From the NCBI GenBank assembly GCA_945877885.1, contig CAMCSI010000002.1, forward strand, positions 1 to 23,614: DNA of 23,614 nt. Reading direction: 5' to 3'. Of the stretch, positions 1 through 6,651 are shown piece by piece. This stretch comes from Chlamydia trachomatis. GTDB taxonomy: Bacteria > Chlamydiota > Chlamydiia > Chlamydiales > 2-12-FULL-49-11. The notes below the pieces were generated by a model. It was not told where the DNA came from. It made no database searches and saw only the letters and a program-made list of their open reading frames with translations. Within the stretch, counting starts at the first letter, position 1. Every line of letters starts with the position of its first letter. A program made the translations under genes and the position numbers.

Positions 1-41
1 ATATTTTGGTTCCCACATAGAATCTCATCATATAGAAATGC

Positions 42-69
42 TTGATTATTGAGTATATTTGGTTACAAT
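42..69 (+). promoter_or_regulatory. Candidate sigma70-type promoter of birA with no room for a leader
   Basis: A TTGATT box (42-47) and a TACAAT box (64-69) are separated by 16 bases. The -10 box matches the consensus at 5 of 6 positions and the -35 box at 4 of 6. The birA ATG begins at 76, only 6 bases after the -10 box, so a transcript starting at the usual distance would be leaderless or nearly so. No Shine-Dalgarno sequence is seen before this ATG, which fits. This is a sequence match only. Confidence 0.4.
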
Positions 70-75
70 AGATGA

Positions 76-606
76 ATGAAAAAATTACACTTTCAAACAA
101 TTGCCTCCACCCACCTATATGCTAAGGAGAATCTACCAAACTTTCAAGACGATCCAATCACAGTAATTACCACAGATTTTCAAACAGCGGGAATTGGCAG
201 CCGCCTGGATAAATGGATTGCCCCTGAAAACAGCTCTCTTTTACTAACTTTTGTTTCCCCTACACCTTCAAAAGAGTTTCACCCTCATTTAGCAAATATT
301 TGCGCCTTATCACTTATAAAAACCCTCTTTTTTTTAAAAATCGACATAGGCTTTAAATACCCTAATGATTTGATGGTAAATGGGAGAAAACTTGCTGGCT
401 TTTTGGTGGAAATTTGCGAGAATCAATGCATATGTAGTTTTGGCTTAAATCTTTTACAAACAGAAAAAGAGCTTGAATGCATCGATCAGCCCGCCACATC
501 ACTTCTTATTGAAACTGGAAAAAAAATCCCCTCCTCTAAAATTATAGAGCCCTTTTTAAAGGAGTTTTTTACTCAAATTAACTTAAATATGGCAGCACTT
601 CAATAG
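76..606 (+). CDS. birA: Biotin--[acetyl-CoA carboxylase] ligase (BirA, catalytic domain only)
   Basis: The enzyme activates biotin with ATP to biotinyl-AMP and transfers it to the lysine of the biotin carboxyl carrier protein of acetyl-CoA carboxylase, in the cytoplasm. The 176-residue protein has the family motifs in order: the phosphate loop QTAGIGSRLDKW (residues 36-47), KYPNDL (94-99, with the active-site lysine), and GRKLAG (103-108). It lacks the N-terminal helix-turn-helix of E. coli BirA and appears to lack most of the small C-terminal domain, so it is a monofunctional, non-repressor form. The loop departs from the usual GRGRRGRxW: isoleucine, serine and aspartate replace three arginines. 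In C. trachomatis the gene is CT725, near the same pseudouridine synthase, gpmA, nifS and nifU relatives. Its 3' end overlaps the convergent NifU-like gene by 29 bases. Confidence 0.88.
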   Translation: MKKLHFQTIASTHLYAKENLPNFQDDPITVITTDFQTAGIGSRLDKWIAPENSSLLLTFVSPTPSKEFHPHLANICALSLIKTLFFLKIDIGFKYPNDLMVNGRKLAGFLVEICENQCICSFGLNLLQTEKELECIDQPATSLLIETGKKIPSSKIIEPFLKEFFTQINLNMAALQ

Positions 607-1324
607 TGGGATGGATTTTTGCTTTTAAAATGGAGGTAATTGCAGATAAAGTAGTTGATCCAGAGGCATTACAAGAGGTGCAATTTCCCTCATATTGGAT
701 CAAAACGATCCCATTTTTAGTAAGATCTTTCACTTTTACATTCCCCTCATCGAGAGCAACATAAGGTCTAATGTCCTTTTCCATCACCTCTTCGATACAT
801 TGTATTTGATGCTCCTTCTCTAATTCAAAAAAGCCCTCAATCCCTGACCCTTCCTTAGAAAAATCGATCAAAGCATCTGGAGTGGTAAATTGTCGAGGCA
901 CAAGCTCCTTTACAATTTCGGTATAGGAGTCAAGAAGATGATTCACATAACGGGAGATGAATCGTATATAGTCTCCAACATCGGCATCTTCATACAAATC
1001 TGCCACTTCATAAGCAGAGATCGCATTTAACAGATCGTCTGCACGCACTTTAGACACTTTTTTAATATCCTTTTCCAAGATAAGTTCTGCAAGAGCTTCA
1101 AGCAAAGCAATCATAAAGGTAGGGGCCTTTAAACAATATTTCATCTCTGTAAACATTTGCCTTTCAGCGTTATACAAAATATCGATGTTATAATGAATTC
1201 CTAGTTTTTCGTCTGAAAATTGCTTTCCATGGCATTTTTTTGCATGCTTATGCTCAGTAATTTGTTTTCTCATCTTGCTACTATAAAGATCCCAAAACAA
1301 ATGGTGAGGGTTGTTTTTATTCAT
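578..1324 (-). CDS. nifU: NifU-like C-terminal domain protein (CT720-like)
   Basis: The protein has 248 residues. The last 50 or so match the NifU C-terminal (Nfu-type) iron-sulfur scaffold domain, with the CTSC motif at residues 215-218 followed by a small-residue, serine/threonine-rich stretch and an IEV end. Such domains hold a transient [4Fe-4S] cluster between two subunits for delivery to apoproteins. The roughly 195 residues before it are acidic, helical in character and not recognised; they are not a NifU/IscU N-terminal scaffold, whose three conserved cysteines are absent. The gene is the last of a minus-strand operon: its start overlaps the stop of the NifS-like gene by 8 bases, suggesting coupled translation. 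The pair corresponds to CT720/CT721 of C. trachomatis. The domain call is confident; the cluster-carrier role is family-based. Confidence 0.8.
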   Translation of the reverse strand: MNKNNPHHLFWDLYSSKMRKQITEHKHAKKCHGKQFSDEKLGIHYNIDILYNAERQMFTEMKYCLKAPTFMIALLEALAELILEKDIKKVSKVRADDLLNAISAYEVADLYEDADVGDYIRFISRYVNHLLDSYTEIVKELVPRQFTTPDALIDFSKEGSGIEGFFELEKEHQIQCIEEVMEKDIRPYVALDEGNVKVKDLTKNGIVLIQYEGNCTSCNASGSTTLSAITSILKAKIHPTIEVLPYLS

Positions 1325-2303
1325 AGCTAAATTCCTTTATCATTTTGGCGGTTACAATAATTTGATCCCAAGTAGAAAAAATATGTTCTTTTGATTGCAT
1401 TAATGAAAATGTAAGGGTCACTGTCTCATTAGAAGCTTGTTCTACAAAAATTCCCTTTTCCCTAAGAAAATAGGCTAAATTTTCTGCAATAACCCCTTTA
1501 AAAGCAAAACACCATCGATCAAAAAGGTAGCCTGATCCACTATTTAAAAAAGTACAATCAAGATTACTATTTTCTAAACGATCCATCACATCACTTTTGA
1601 TCACAGCATACTCCATGGGGAAAAGATCCATAGTCTCCACCGACTCTTCTGCATAAGCTGCAAAAGCAAAAAACTCTTTTAATGAATAATCTGACTCCTC
1701 CATCTCTACTTTCTTTGTGGCAGCTGCTGTTAAGTTTTCATGCGTAAACAATAAAAGATCGATATTCATATCTTGAAATCTGAAAAAAACTTTACCTACA
1801 GTATCTGTTCCATCTACAAGTAAAAATAATTCTTTCTCTTGACAAAGAGCTGCTAGTTCAAAGATGGGGTGAATCGCTGCTGTAAGTGGATCTGCCCATG
1901 AAAGAAATACCGCTAACGTTCGAGGTGAAATTGCTAAATCAAGTCCCTCTTTGGTCATTTTGCCTTTTTCATCTACCTCAACTTCTTTAAAGCTCAGACC
2001 CAGTCGTCCGGCCACTTTTAAAAGATTGCGGATGGATCCCTTCTCTGTTTTTGGAATCAAAATAACAGTTCTACCACTTCTTTGAGCCCTTGGCATCAAC
2101 ACCTCATAAATAGCTCTGAGTAGGGCTTCATTTTTTGAAGGATAAAAAAGGATTCGATCCCCCTTTTTTGCCCCAATTAAATCCATAATCGATTCTTTAG
2201 CTTTTTTTATATGCTTGCGTACCATTTTTCTATCAGGTAGTTCAAAAGCCTTTTCAAAAGCCTCTGCCTTTATGTAAGCCTCTTTTACTCTTGATGATAT
2301 CAT
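1317..2303 (-). CDS. NifS-like class V aminotransferase-fold protein, catalytically degenerate
   Basis: The 328-residue protein follows the cysteine desulfurase fold: large-domain segments around residues 105-175, including a VD pair (163-164), then the region where the family carries S-x-H-K and binds PLP. Here that region reads LFTHEN, with H188 retained and glutamate 189 (codon GAA) where the Schiff-base lysine should be. Near the C-terminus, the family's loop with the catalytic cysteine (SGSACSS type) is missing: GIFVEQASNETVTLTFSL runs straight through. The protein is also shorter than the usual 380-400 residues. It is therefore unlikely to be an active desulfurase, although it stays in frame and sits between gpmA and the NifU-like gene, overlapping both (ATGA at 2300-2303, and 8 bases at the other end). 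Its locus matches CT721 of C. trachomatis. A structural or regulatory partner of the NifU-like protein is possible but unproven. Confidence 0.75.
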   Translation of the reverse strand: MISSRVKEAYIKAEAFEKAFELPDRKMVRKHIKKAKESIMDLIGAKKGDRILFYPSKNEALLRAIYEVLMPRAQRSGRTVILIPKTEKGSIRNLLKVAGRLGLSFKEVEVDEKGKMTKEGLDLAISPRTLAVFLSWADPLTAAIHPIFELAALCQEKELFLLVDGTDTVGKVFFRFQDMNIDLLLFTHENLTAAATKKVEMEESDYSLKEFFAFAAYAEESVETMDLFPMEYAVIKSDVMDRLENSNLDCTFLNSGSGYLFDRWCFAFKGVIAENLAYFLREKGIFVEQASNETVTLTFSLMQSKEHIFSTWDQIIVTAKMIKEFSYE

Positions 2304-2959
2304 AAACTACCTACCGTAAATGCACTGTTTTCATAGTAAAATATAAGAGGTTTTCCCGTCTCTATCTCATAGCCTACAATATCTTTTTCTGAAATATGCA
2401 TCAGCTCTTTGACAATTCCACGTAAAGAATTCCCATGGGCAACAATTAGCACAGTCTTACCCTCCTTCACCTTTGGTAAAATCTCCCGGTCAAAATAAGG
2501 TAAAGCTCTCTTTATCGTCATTTTCAAACTCTCCCCATTCGGCGGTATGGTGTCATAGCTTCGCCTATATTGCATAAACTTTTCTTCACCCACCTCTTTT
2601 TTTAACTCATCCTTACTTTTTCCTTGAAAATCGCCATAACAACGTTCATTTAACGCTTTGGAAATAGTTGCGGCTATTACACCTTTTTTTATCCCTGGCT
2701 CATAAGCTTTATCTTGAGAGTGCTTCAAATAAAGGGTACGTTTATCTTGATTTTCTAGCATAATCAACTGCAGGGTCATCTGGGCTCTTGAAAGCTCTGA
2801 GGTATAAATGTCATCAAAAGGTATTTTTGATAGTAGTCTTCCAGCACTCATTGCTTCTTCAATACCTTTTTTTGAAAGGGCCACATCTACCCATCCTGTA
2901 AAGATATTTTTCTTATTCCACACAGATTCTCCGTGACGGACCAAAATTAGTTTCCCCAT
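2300..2959 (-). CDS. gpmA: 2,3-bisphosphoglycerate-dependent phosphoglycerate mutase
   Basis: It interconverts 3- and 2-phosphoglycerate in glycolysis through a phosphohistidine. The 219-residue protein shows the RHGES motif (phosphorylated histidine H9), FTGW (about 20-23), LSRAQMT near 56-62, ALNERCYGDFQGK (the NERxYG signature), PPNGESL, and AHGNSLRGIVK near the C-terminus (second catalytic histidine, H175). It lacks the roughly 25-residue insertion before the TESL region of E. coli GpmA, giving a short form. It is the first gene of a three-gene minus-strand operon with the NifS-like and NifU-like genes, with a 4-base stop/start overlap. The matching gene in C. trachomatis is pgmA (CT722). 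The start is the ATG before GKLILVRHG; no strong ribosome-binding site is seen in the 73-base divergent spacer. Confidence 0.93.
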   Translation of the reverse strand: MGKLILVRHGESVWNKKNIFTGWVDVALSKKGIEEAMSAGRLLSKIPFDDIYTSELSRAQMTLQLIMLENQDKRTLYLKHSQDKAYEPGIKKGVIAATISKALNERCYGDFQGKSKDELKKEVGEEKFMQYRRSYDTIPPNGESLKMTIKRALPYFDREILPKVKEGKTVLIVAHGNSLRGIVKELMHISEKDIVGYEIETGKPLIFYYENSAFTVGSL

Positions 2960-2962
2960 TTA

Positions 2963-3020
2963 CCTATATTCTCTTTTTGTAAATTTGTCCCTATGGTAAC
3001 ATATTCAGAAAATATAGGGA
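2963..3020. repeat. Overlapping short inverted repeats in the gpmA / pseudouridine synthase divergent spacer
   Basis: CCTATATT (2963-2970) is repeated inverted as AATATAGG (3011-3018), and TCCCTAT (2988-2994) is repeated inverted as ATAGGGA (3014-3020). Both pairs are perfect but short (8 and 7 bases). They lie entirely within the 73-base spacer between the divergent starts, where both promoters must be. They could be a regulator site or chance in AT-rich DNA. Confidence 0.3.
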
Positions 3021-3032
3021 ACTTATCTTACT

Positions 3033-3776
3033 ATGGAAAAAATTCGTTTAAATAAAATTTTAGCAAATGCTGGAATAGCAAGTAGAAGAAGTGCTGATCT
3101 CCTTATTGAAGAGGGTAGGGTTACATTAAATGGGCATGTTTGTACAGCACTAGGCACACTAGCTGATCCAAAAAAAGATTACATATCTGTGGATGGTAAA
3201 TCCCTTTCTAAAGTTCCTCCAAAACAAATTACCTACCTTTTAAACAAACCAGCTGGTTACATTTGTAGCAATAAACGGGTGGGAAACGATCTTTTAGCGA
3301 TCGATCTTATCAAAGATAGAAAGGCAAGACTTTATACCGTTGGCCGCCTTGATAAACACACAGAAGGGTTAATATTAGTTACCTCAGAAGGCGATTTTGC
3401 ACATCAAGTTATGCATCCATCTTCAAATATTGAAAGGCAATATTTTGCAACAACTAAAGAAGACATTACCTTTGATGATTTAGAGCAAATGAGAAAAGGT
3501 ACTTATATTGAAGGGAAGAAAGTTCATCCAGTGTCTGTTTCCAAAGTGAAAAAAAATGTTGTATCCATAACGGTAATGGAAGGGAAAAAACATGAGGTAA
3601 GAATCCTTGTTGCACGAACAGGTCTTAATATTGAACGATTAAAACGAATCCGTTTAGGAAATTTACAGCTTGGAACCCTGCCGCGCGGTGCTTACCGAAT
3701 CTTAACTTCAAAAGAAAAAGCTTCCTTGTTTGAAAAAAAATCTAGCTATAAAAAAGTCGCTAGCAGTACACTTTAA
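3033..3776 (+). CDS. S4-domain RNA pseudouridine synthase, RsuA/RluB/RluE family
   Basis: It would isomerise a specific uridine in ribosomal RNA. The N-terminus (residues 3-50) is an S4 RNA-binding domain (KILANAGIASRRSADLLIEE). The catalytic domain carries GRLDKHTEGLILVTSEG (104-120), the family signature, with catalytic aspartate D107. The C-terminal part has the MEGKKHEVRILVARTG and RLKRIRLGNLQLGTL motifs of the RsuA/RluB/RluE/RluF branch. Length is 247 residues, normal for the family. The best match by locus is CT723 (annotated yjbC/RluE-like) in C. trachomatis. The exact target uridine cannot be told from sequence. The stop lies 2 bases before the DUF47 gene, so the three plus-strand genes that follow may be co-transcribed with it. 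Confidence 0.88.
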   Translation: MEKIRLNKILANAGIASRRSADLLIEEGRVTLNGHVCTALGTLADPKKDYISVDGKSLSKVPPKQITYLLNKPAGYICSNKRVGNDLLAIDLIKDRKARLYTVGRLDKHTEGLILVTSEGDFAHQVMHPSSNIERQYFATTKEDITFDDLEQMRKGTYIEGKKVHPVSVSKVKKNVVSITVMEGKKHEVRILVARTGLNIERLKRIRLGNLQLGTLPRGAYRILTSKEKASLFEKKSSYKKVASSTL

Positions 3777-3778
3777 GC

Positions 3779-4453
3779 ATGAATCTATTTTCAGCATTAT
3801 TTCCAAGTCCTCCGCTATCGAATCTTCAAATCCATATGCAGAAGGTTTGTGCATGCCTTGCTAAGCTAAAAGAGCTTTGCGCCTTACGTTTAGAGGCTGA
3901 TTCCAAAAAAATTGAAGATGCCGCAAAAATTATTTCTGAATTAGAACATGAGGCCGATCTTGTTAAAAACGATATCCGCTCCTCTCTTCCTAAAACCTTT
4001 CTTTTTTCTATCGATAGAATTAACTTTTTAGAAATTTTAAACCTTCAAGATAATTTAGCAGATGTGGCCGAAGATATTGGCGATCTTCTCATCTTAAAAC
4101 CACTAACCACCCTTCCTGAAATTGAAGAAAAGCTCGCTGAATATATTGATACGAATTTAGACACTACTTGGATCTTAAAAGAAATTGTATTTGAGCTTGA
4201 TACATTAATTGAAGCCTCTTTCGGCGGCCCTATTGCAATTAAAATTTTAGGGAAAATTGGGGAAATCACTCAAATGGAACATGAAGCTGATCTGATTAGA
4301 AAAGAGCTTAAAAAAACCCTTTTTTCTCTTAGCGATAAGCTAAGTTTTACAGATTTTACCCTATGGTTAAAGTTTATTGAAGCTATTGCGTTAATCTCTC
4401 ATAATGCTGAAAAAGAAGCGATTAGAATCGGAATGTTACTAAATATAAGATGA
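3779..4453 (+). CDS. DUF47 / PhoU-like protein, partner of PiT phosphate permease
   Basis: This 224-residue, almost entirely helical protein is of the DUF47 (TIGR00153, YkaA-type) family, a cytoplasmic PhoU-like four-helix fold. Two similar segments occur, ISELEHEADLVKND (about 49-62) and ITQMEHEADLIRKE (about 162-175), each with the E-H-E-A-D motif expected of metal-binding PhoU-like repeats. Such proteins are usually encoded directly before a low-affinity phosphate transporter and are thought to modulate it. That is the case here: the PiT gene starts 4 bases after this stop. The pair corresponds to CT691/CT692 in C. trachomatis. The gene begins 2 bases after the pseudouridine synthase stop and has no clear ribosome-binding site of its own. 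Confidence 0.85.
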   Translation: MNLFSALFPSPPLSNLQIHMQKVCACLAKLKELCALRLEADSKKIEDAAKIISELEHEADLVKNDIRSSLPKTFLFSIDRINFLEILNLQDNLADVAEDIGDLLILKPLTTLPEIEEKLAEYIDTNLDTTWILKEIVFELDTLIEASFGGPIAIKILGKIGEITQMEHEADLIRKELKKTLFSLSDKLSFTDFTLWLKFIEAIALISHNAEKEAIRIGMLLNIR

Positions 4454-4457
4454 ATTT

Positions 4458-5879
4458 ATGGAAATATTTTTAATTTCGCTTGCTTTGATCATTGGCTTTT
4501 ACATGTTATGGAACATCGGGGCAAACGATGTAGCCAACGCAGTAGGAACCTCCATTGGATCAGGTGCAATTACTCTAAAAAAAGCAATTCTTATCGCAGC
4601 GGTACTTGAATTTGGAGGAGCTGTTCTTTTAGGGTCAAATGTATCTGAAACAATACAAAAAGGGATCATTGATGCTACAATGTTTCAACATATCCCTAAT
4701 GTTTTTATTAAAGGGATGCTTTCTTCATTGCTGGCAACTGCCATCTGGCTTCAAATTGCCTCTTTCTTCCATTGGCCAGTATCTGGCACCCATGCAATTG
4801 TTGGATCTGTTATGGGTTTTGGTATTCTTGTTGGAGGACTTGATGTCGTTCATTGGACAGAGATTATGAAAATCTCCTTAAGCTGGGTAATCTCCCCTAC
4901 ACTTTCTGGTGTACTTGCATTTCTTTTATTTTCATTTATTCAACGAAAAATTCTTTTCTCCTATAACCCTTTACTATCCACGCAAAGACTTGCTCCCTTT
5001 TTTGTATTTGGTGTACTAATGGTTTTTTGCGTATCTACCTTCCTTGGTGGAATAGAAAGTTTACACATTGTAATGTCTCATACCTTTACGATAATTTTAT
5101 CCTTTGTAGTAAGTCTTATCGGCGCCCTCATTACCGCTTTGTTTTGTAAAGCCCAAACTAAAAATGCAAAGATGAGCTATGTAATTGCTGCAAAGTTTGA
5201 TAGACGGCTCACCTCTTTATTGAAAGTACATAAAAATTTAATTCGAGCAAGGCTTGCCTCAAAAGAGGAAAATAAAGAAGGGATCAATGATTTACTCTCC
5301 CAAACAGCTGATTTGATAAAAGAAACTAAAGATAAAGCCCCTTATCAAACAGAGCTTGCCGCCGATTACCGCGGCGCTGAAGGGATTTTTGCTATGCTTC
5401 AAATTCTTACTGCTTGTTTTGTGGCGTTTGCTCATGGATCTAACGATGTGGCTAATGCGATCGGTCCGGTAGCTGCAATTATTGATGTGGTGAAAGATCC
5501 CACATCTTTATTAAGATCCACCTCTATTTCTATGCCTTTACTAATCTTTGGTGGTGCAGGTATCGTTGTAGGTCTTGCTACCTATGGATTTAAAGTAATT
5601 GAGACAATTGGTAATAAAATTACACAACTTACTCCAACACGTGGTTTTGCTGCAGAATTTGCAGCCGCATCTACGATTCTTATTGCCACAAAACTTGGAA
5701 TGCCCATATCCACCACTCACGCCATTGTGGGAGCTGTACTTGGAGTGGGGCTTGCAAAAGGATTATCTGCGCTTAATTTTGGATTGATAAAAGAAATTTT
5801 CTTATCCTGGGTACTCACCATCCCATTTGCTGCGATCTTTACCGTTATTATCTACGCAATTTTCTCCTTGTTTATATAA
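4458..5879 (+). CDS. Inorganic phosphate transporter, PiT family
   Basis: This integral membrane protein of 473 residues carries the duplicated PiT signature: GANDVANAVGTSIGSG near residues 21-36 and HGSNDVANAIGPVAA from residue 326. Each half also has the paired SGTHAIVGS and STTHAIVGA motifs in a later membrane segment. These aspartate/asparagine motifs form the phosphate and cation site. About ten hydrophobic segments flank a central hydrophilic loop (roughly residues 230-300, charged and rich in lysine and glutamate). It imports phosphate coupled to a cation. The upstream DUF47 gene is its usual partner. Start chosen: the ATG before EIFLISLALIIG, 4 bases after the DUF47 stop. Confidence 0.93.
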   Translation: MEIFLISLALIIGFYMLWNIGANDVANAVGTSIGSGAITLKKAILIAAVLEFGGAVLLGSNVSETIQKGIIDATMFQHIPNVFIKGMLSSLLATAIWLQIASFFHWPVSGTHAIVGSVMGFGILVGGLDVVHWTEIMKISLSWVISPTLSGVLAFLLFSFIQRKILFSYNPLLSTQRLAPFFVFGVLMVFCVSTFLGGIESLHIVMSHTFTIILSFVVSLIGALITALFCKAQTKNAKMSYVIAAKFDRRLTSLLKVHKNLIRARLASKEENKEGINDLLSQTADLIKETKDKAPYQTELAADYRGAEGIFAMLQILTACFVAFAHGSNDVANAIGPVAAIIDVVKDPTSLLRSTSISMPLLIFGGAGIVVGLATYGFKVIETIGNKITQLTPTRGFAAEFAAASTILIATKLGMPISTTHAIVGAVLGVGLAKGLSALNFGLIKEIFLSWVLTIPFAAIFTVIIYAIFSLFI

Positions 5880-5902
5880 TAAGATATTGTTACATTTTTT
5901 TT

Positions 5903-6649
5903 ATGGTAAAAAAATTTTTTTTATTAGCTGCCCTATCCCTTGTAACATTTTTTTCTGCTTGTTCAAACATCATCCCTAAAAAGCAGTTGCGAATTGGAAT
6001 AGACCCCACCTTCCTATCAAGCCCAGTGGGAACAAAGCAAGATCTTATCTATGCCTTTACTATTGAACTGTTTGAAGAAATTTTTAAAAATTCAAGATAC
6101 ATTCCCACCTACAAACAATTAAGTTTTGATAACACCCTTGATTCATTAGCTGATAATTTGACAGATGCCATCATTTCTTCACTTTCAGAAGATATCATCA
6201 CAGATAGCACCTATGATTTTTCCTCCATGTTTCTTTCTTTAGGAGATGTGCTTGTCACAAGAGCAGATGAGCCTTTAGCAAATTTCAAAGATTTAAATGG
6301 TAAAATTATAGCTATACAACAATGGCCTAATCTTATCTCGCTATTTAAAAATTATCCCGAGGTAAACCTCACCTACTATACATTTATCCCAGAGGTTCTT
6401 GAAAGCATCTCTAACTATACTGTAGATGGGGCAATCATCCCCTATTTATCCCTTACCTGCCATCTATCCATGGAATATAAGCACCTTCTTAAAGTTAACC
6501 CCAATAAGCTTACTGACATAGGGCTACGTCTTTTAACCCTTTCAGGAAAAAATGATGCGGTTATAAAAACATTTAATAAGCAACTTTTTTTGCTTATTCA
6601 AAATGGTACCTTTGAAATGCTTTTAGAAAAATGGAACTTAGTGCTTTGA
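5903..6649 (+). CDS. Solute-binding lipoprotein, family 3-like (ABC substrate-binding fold)
   Basis: Signal sequence with a lipobox, FFSAC, cysteine at residue 20, so the protein should be lipid-anchored in the periplasm. After it come RIGIDPTF (30-37), KDLNGKIIAIQQWPN and the C-terminal LLIQNGTFEMLLEKWNL, all typical of family-3 amino-acid-type binding proteins (ArtJ-like in Chlamydia). At 248 residues it is of normal length. The conserved arginine of this family (T-x-x-R-x-x-x-x-x-F-S), which grips the amino-acid carboxylate, is absent; T100 sits there within DIITDSTYDFS. The ligand is therefore uncertain and may not be an ordinary amino acid. No permease or ATPase genes are adjacent. The stop is only 2 bases from the convergent glgP stop. 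No Shine-Dalgarno is seen before the start. Confidence 0.75.
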   Translation: MVKKFFLLAALSLVTFFSACSNIIPKKQLRIGIDPTFLSSPVGTKQDLIYAFTIELFEEIFKNSRYIPTYKQLSFDNTLDSLADNLTDAIISSLSEDIITDSTYDFSSMFLSLGDVLVTRADEPLANFKDLNGKIIAIQQWPNLISLFKNYPEVNLTYYTFIPEVLESISNYTVDGAIIPYLSLTCHLSMEYKHLLKVNPNKLTDIGLRLLTLSGKNDAVIKTFNKQLFLLIQNGTFEMLLEKWNLVL

Positions 6650-6651
6650 CC

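Noticed and set aside
4045..4269. Minus-strand open frame inside the DUF47 gene
   Set aside because: It lies wholly within a well-supported gene, has no recognisable domain and no upstream ribosome-binding site.
5861..5902. Terminator after the PiT transporter
   Set aside because: Only a T-run is present, with no stem before it; the T-run directly precedes the lipoprotein start.
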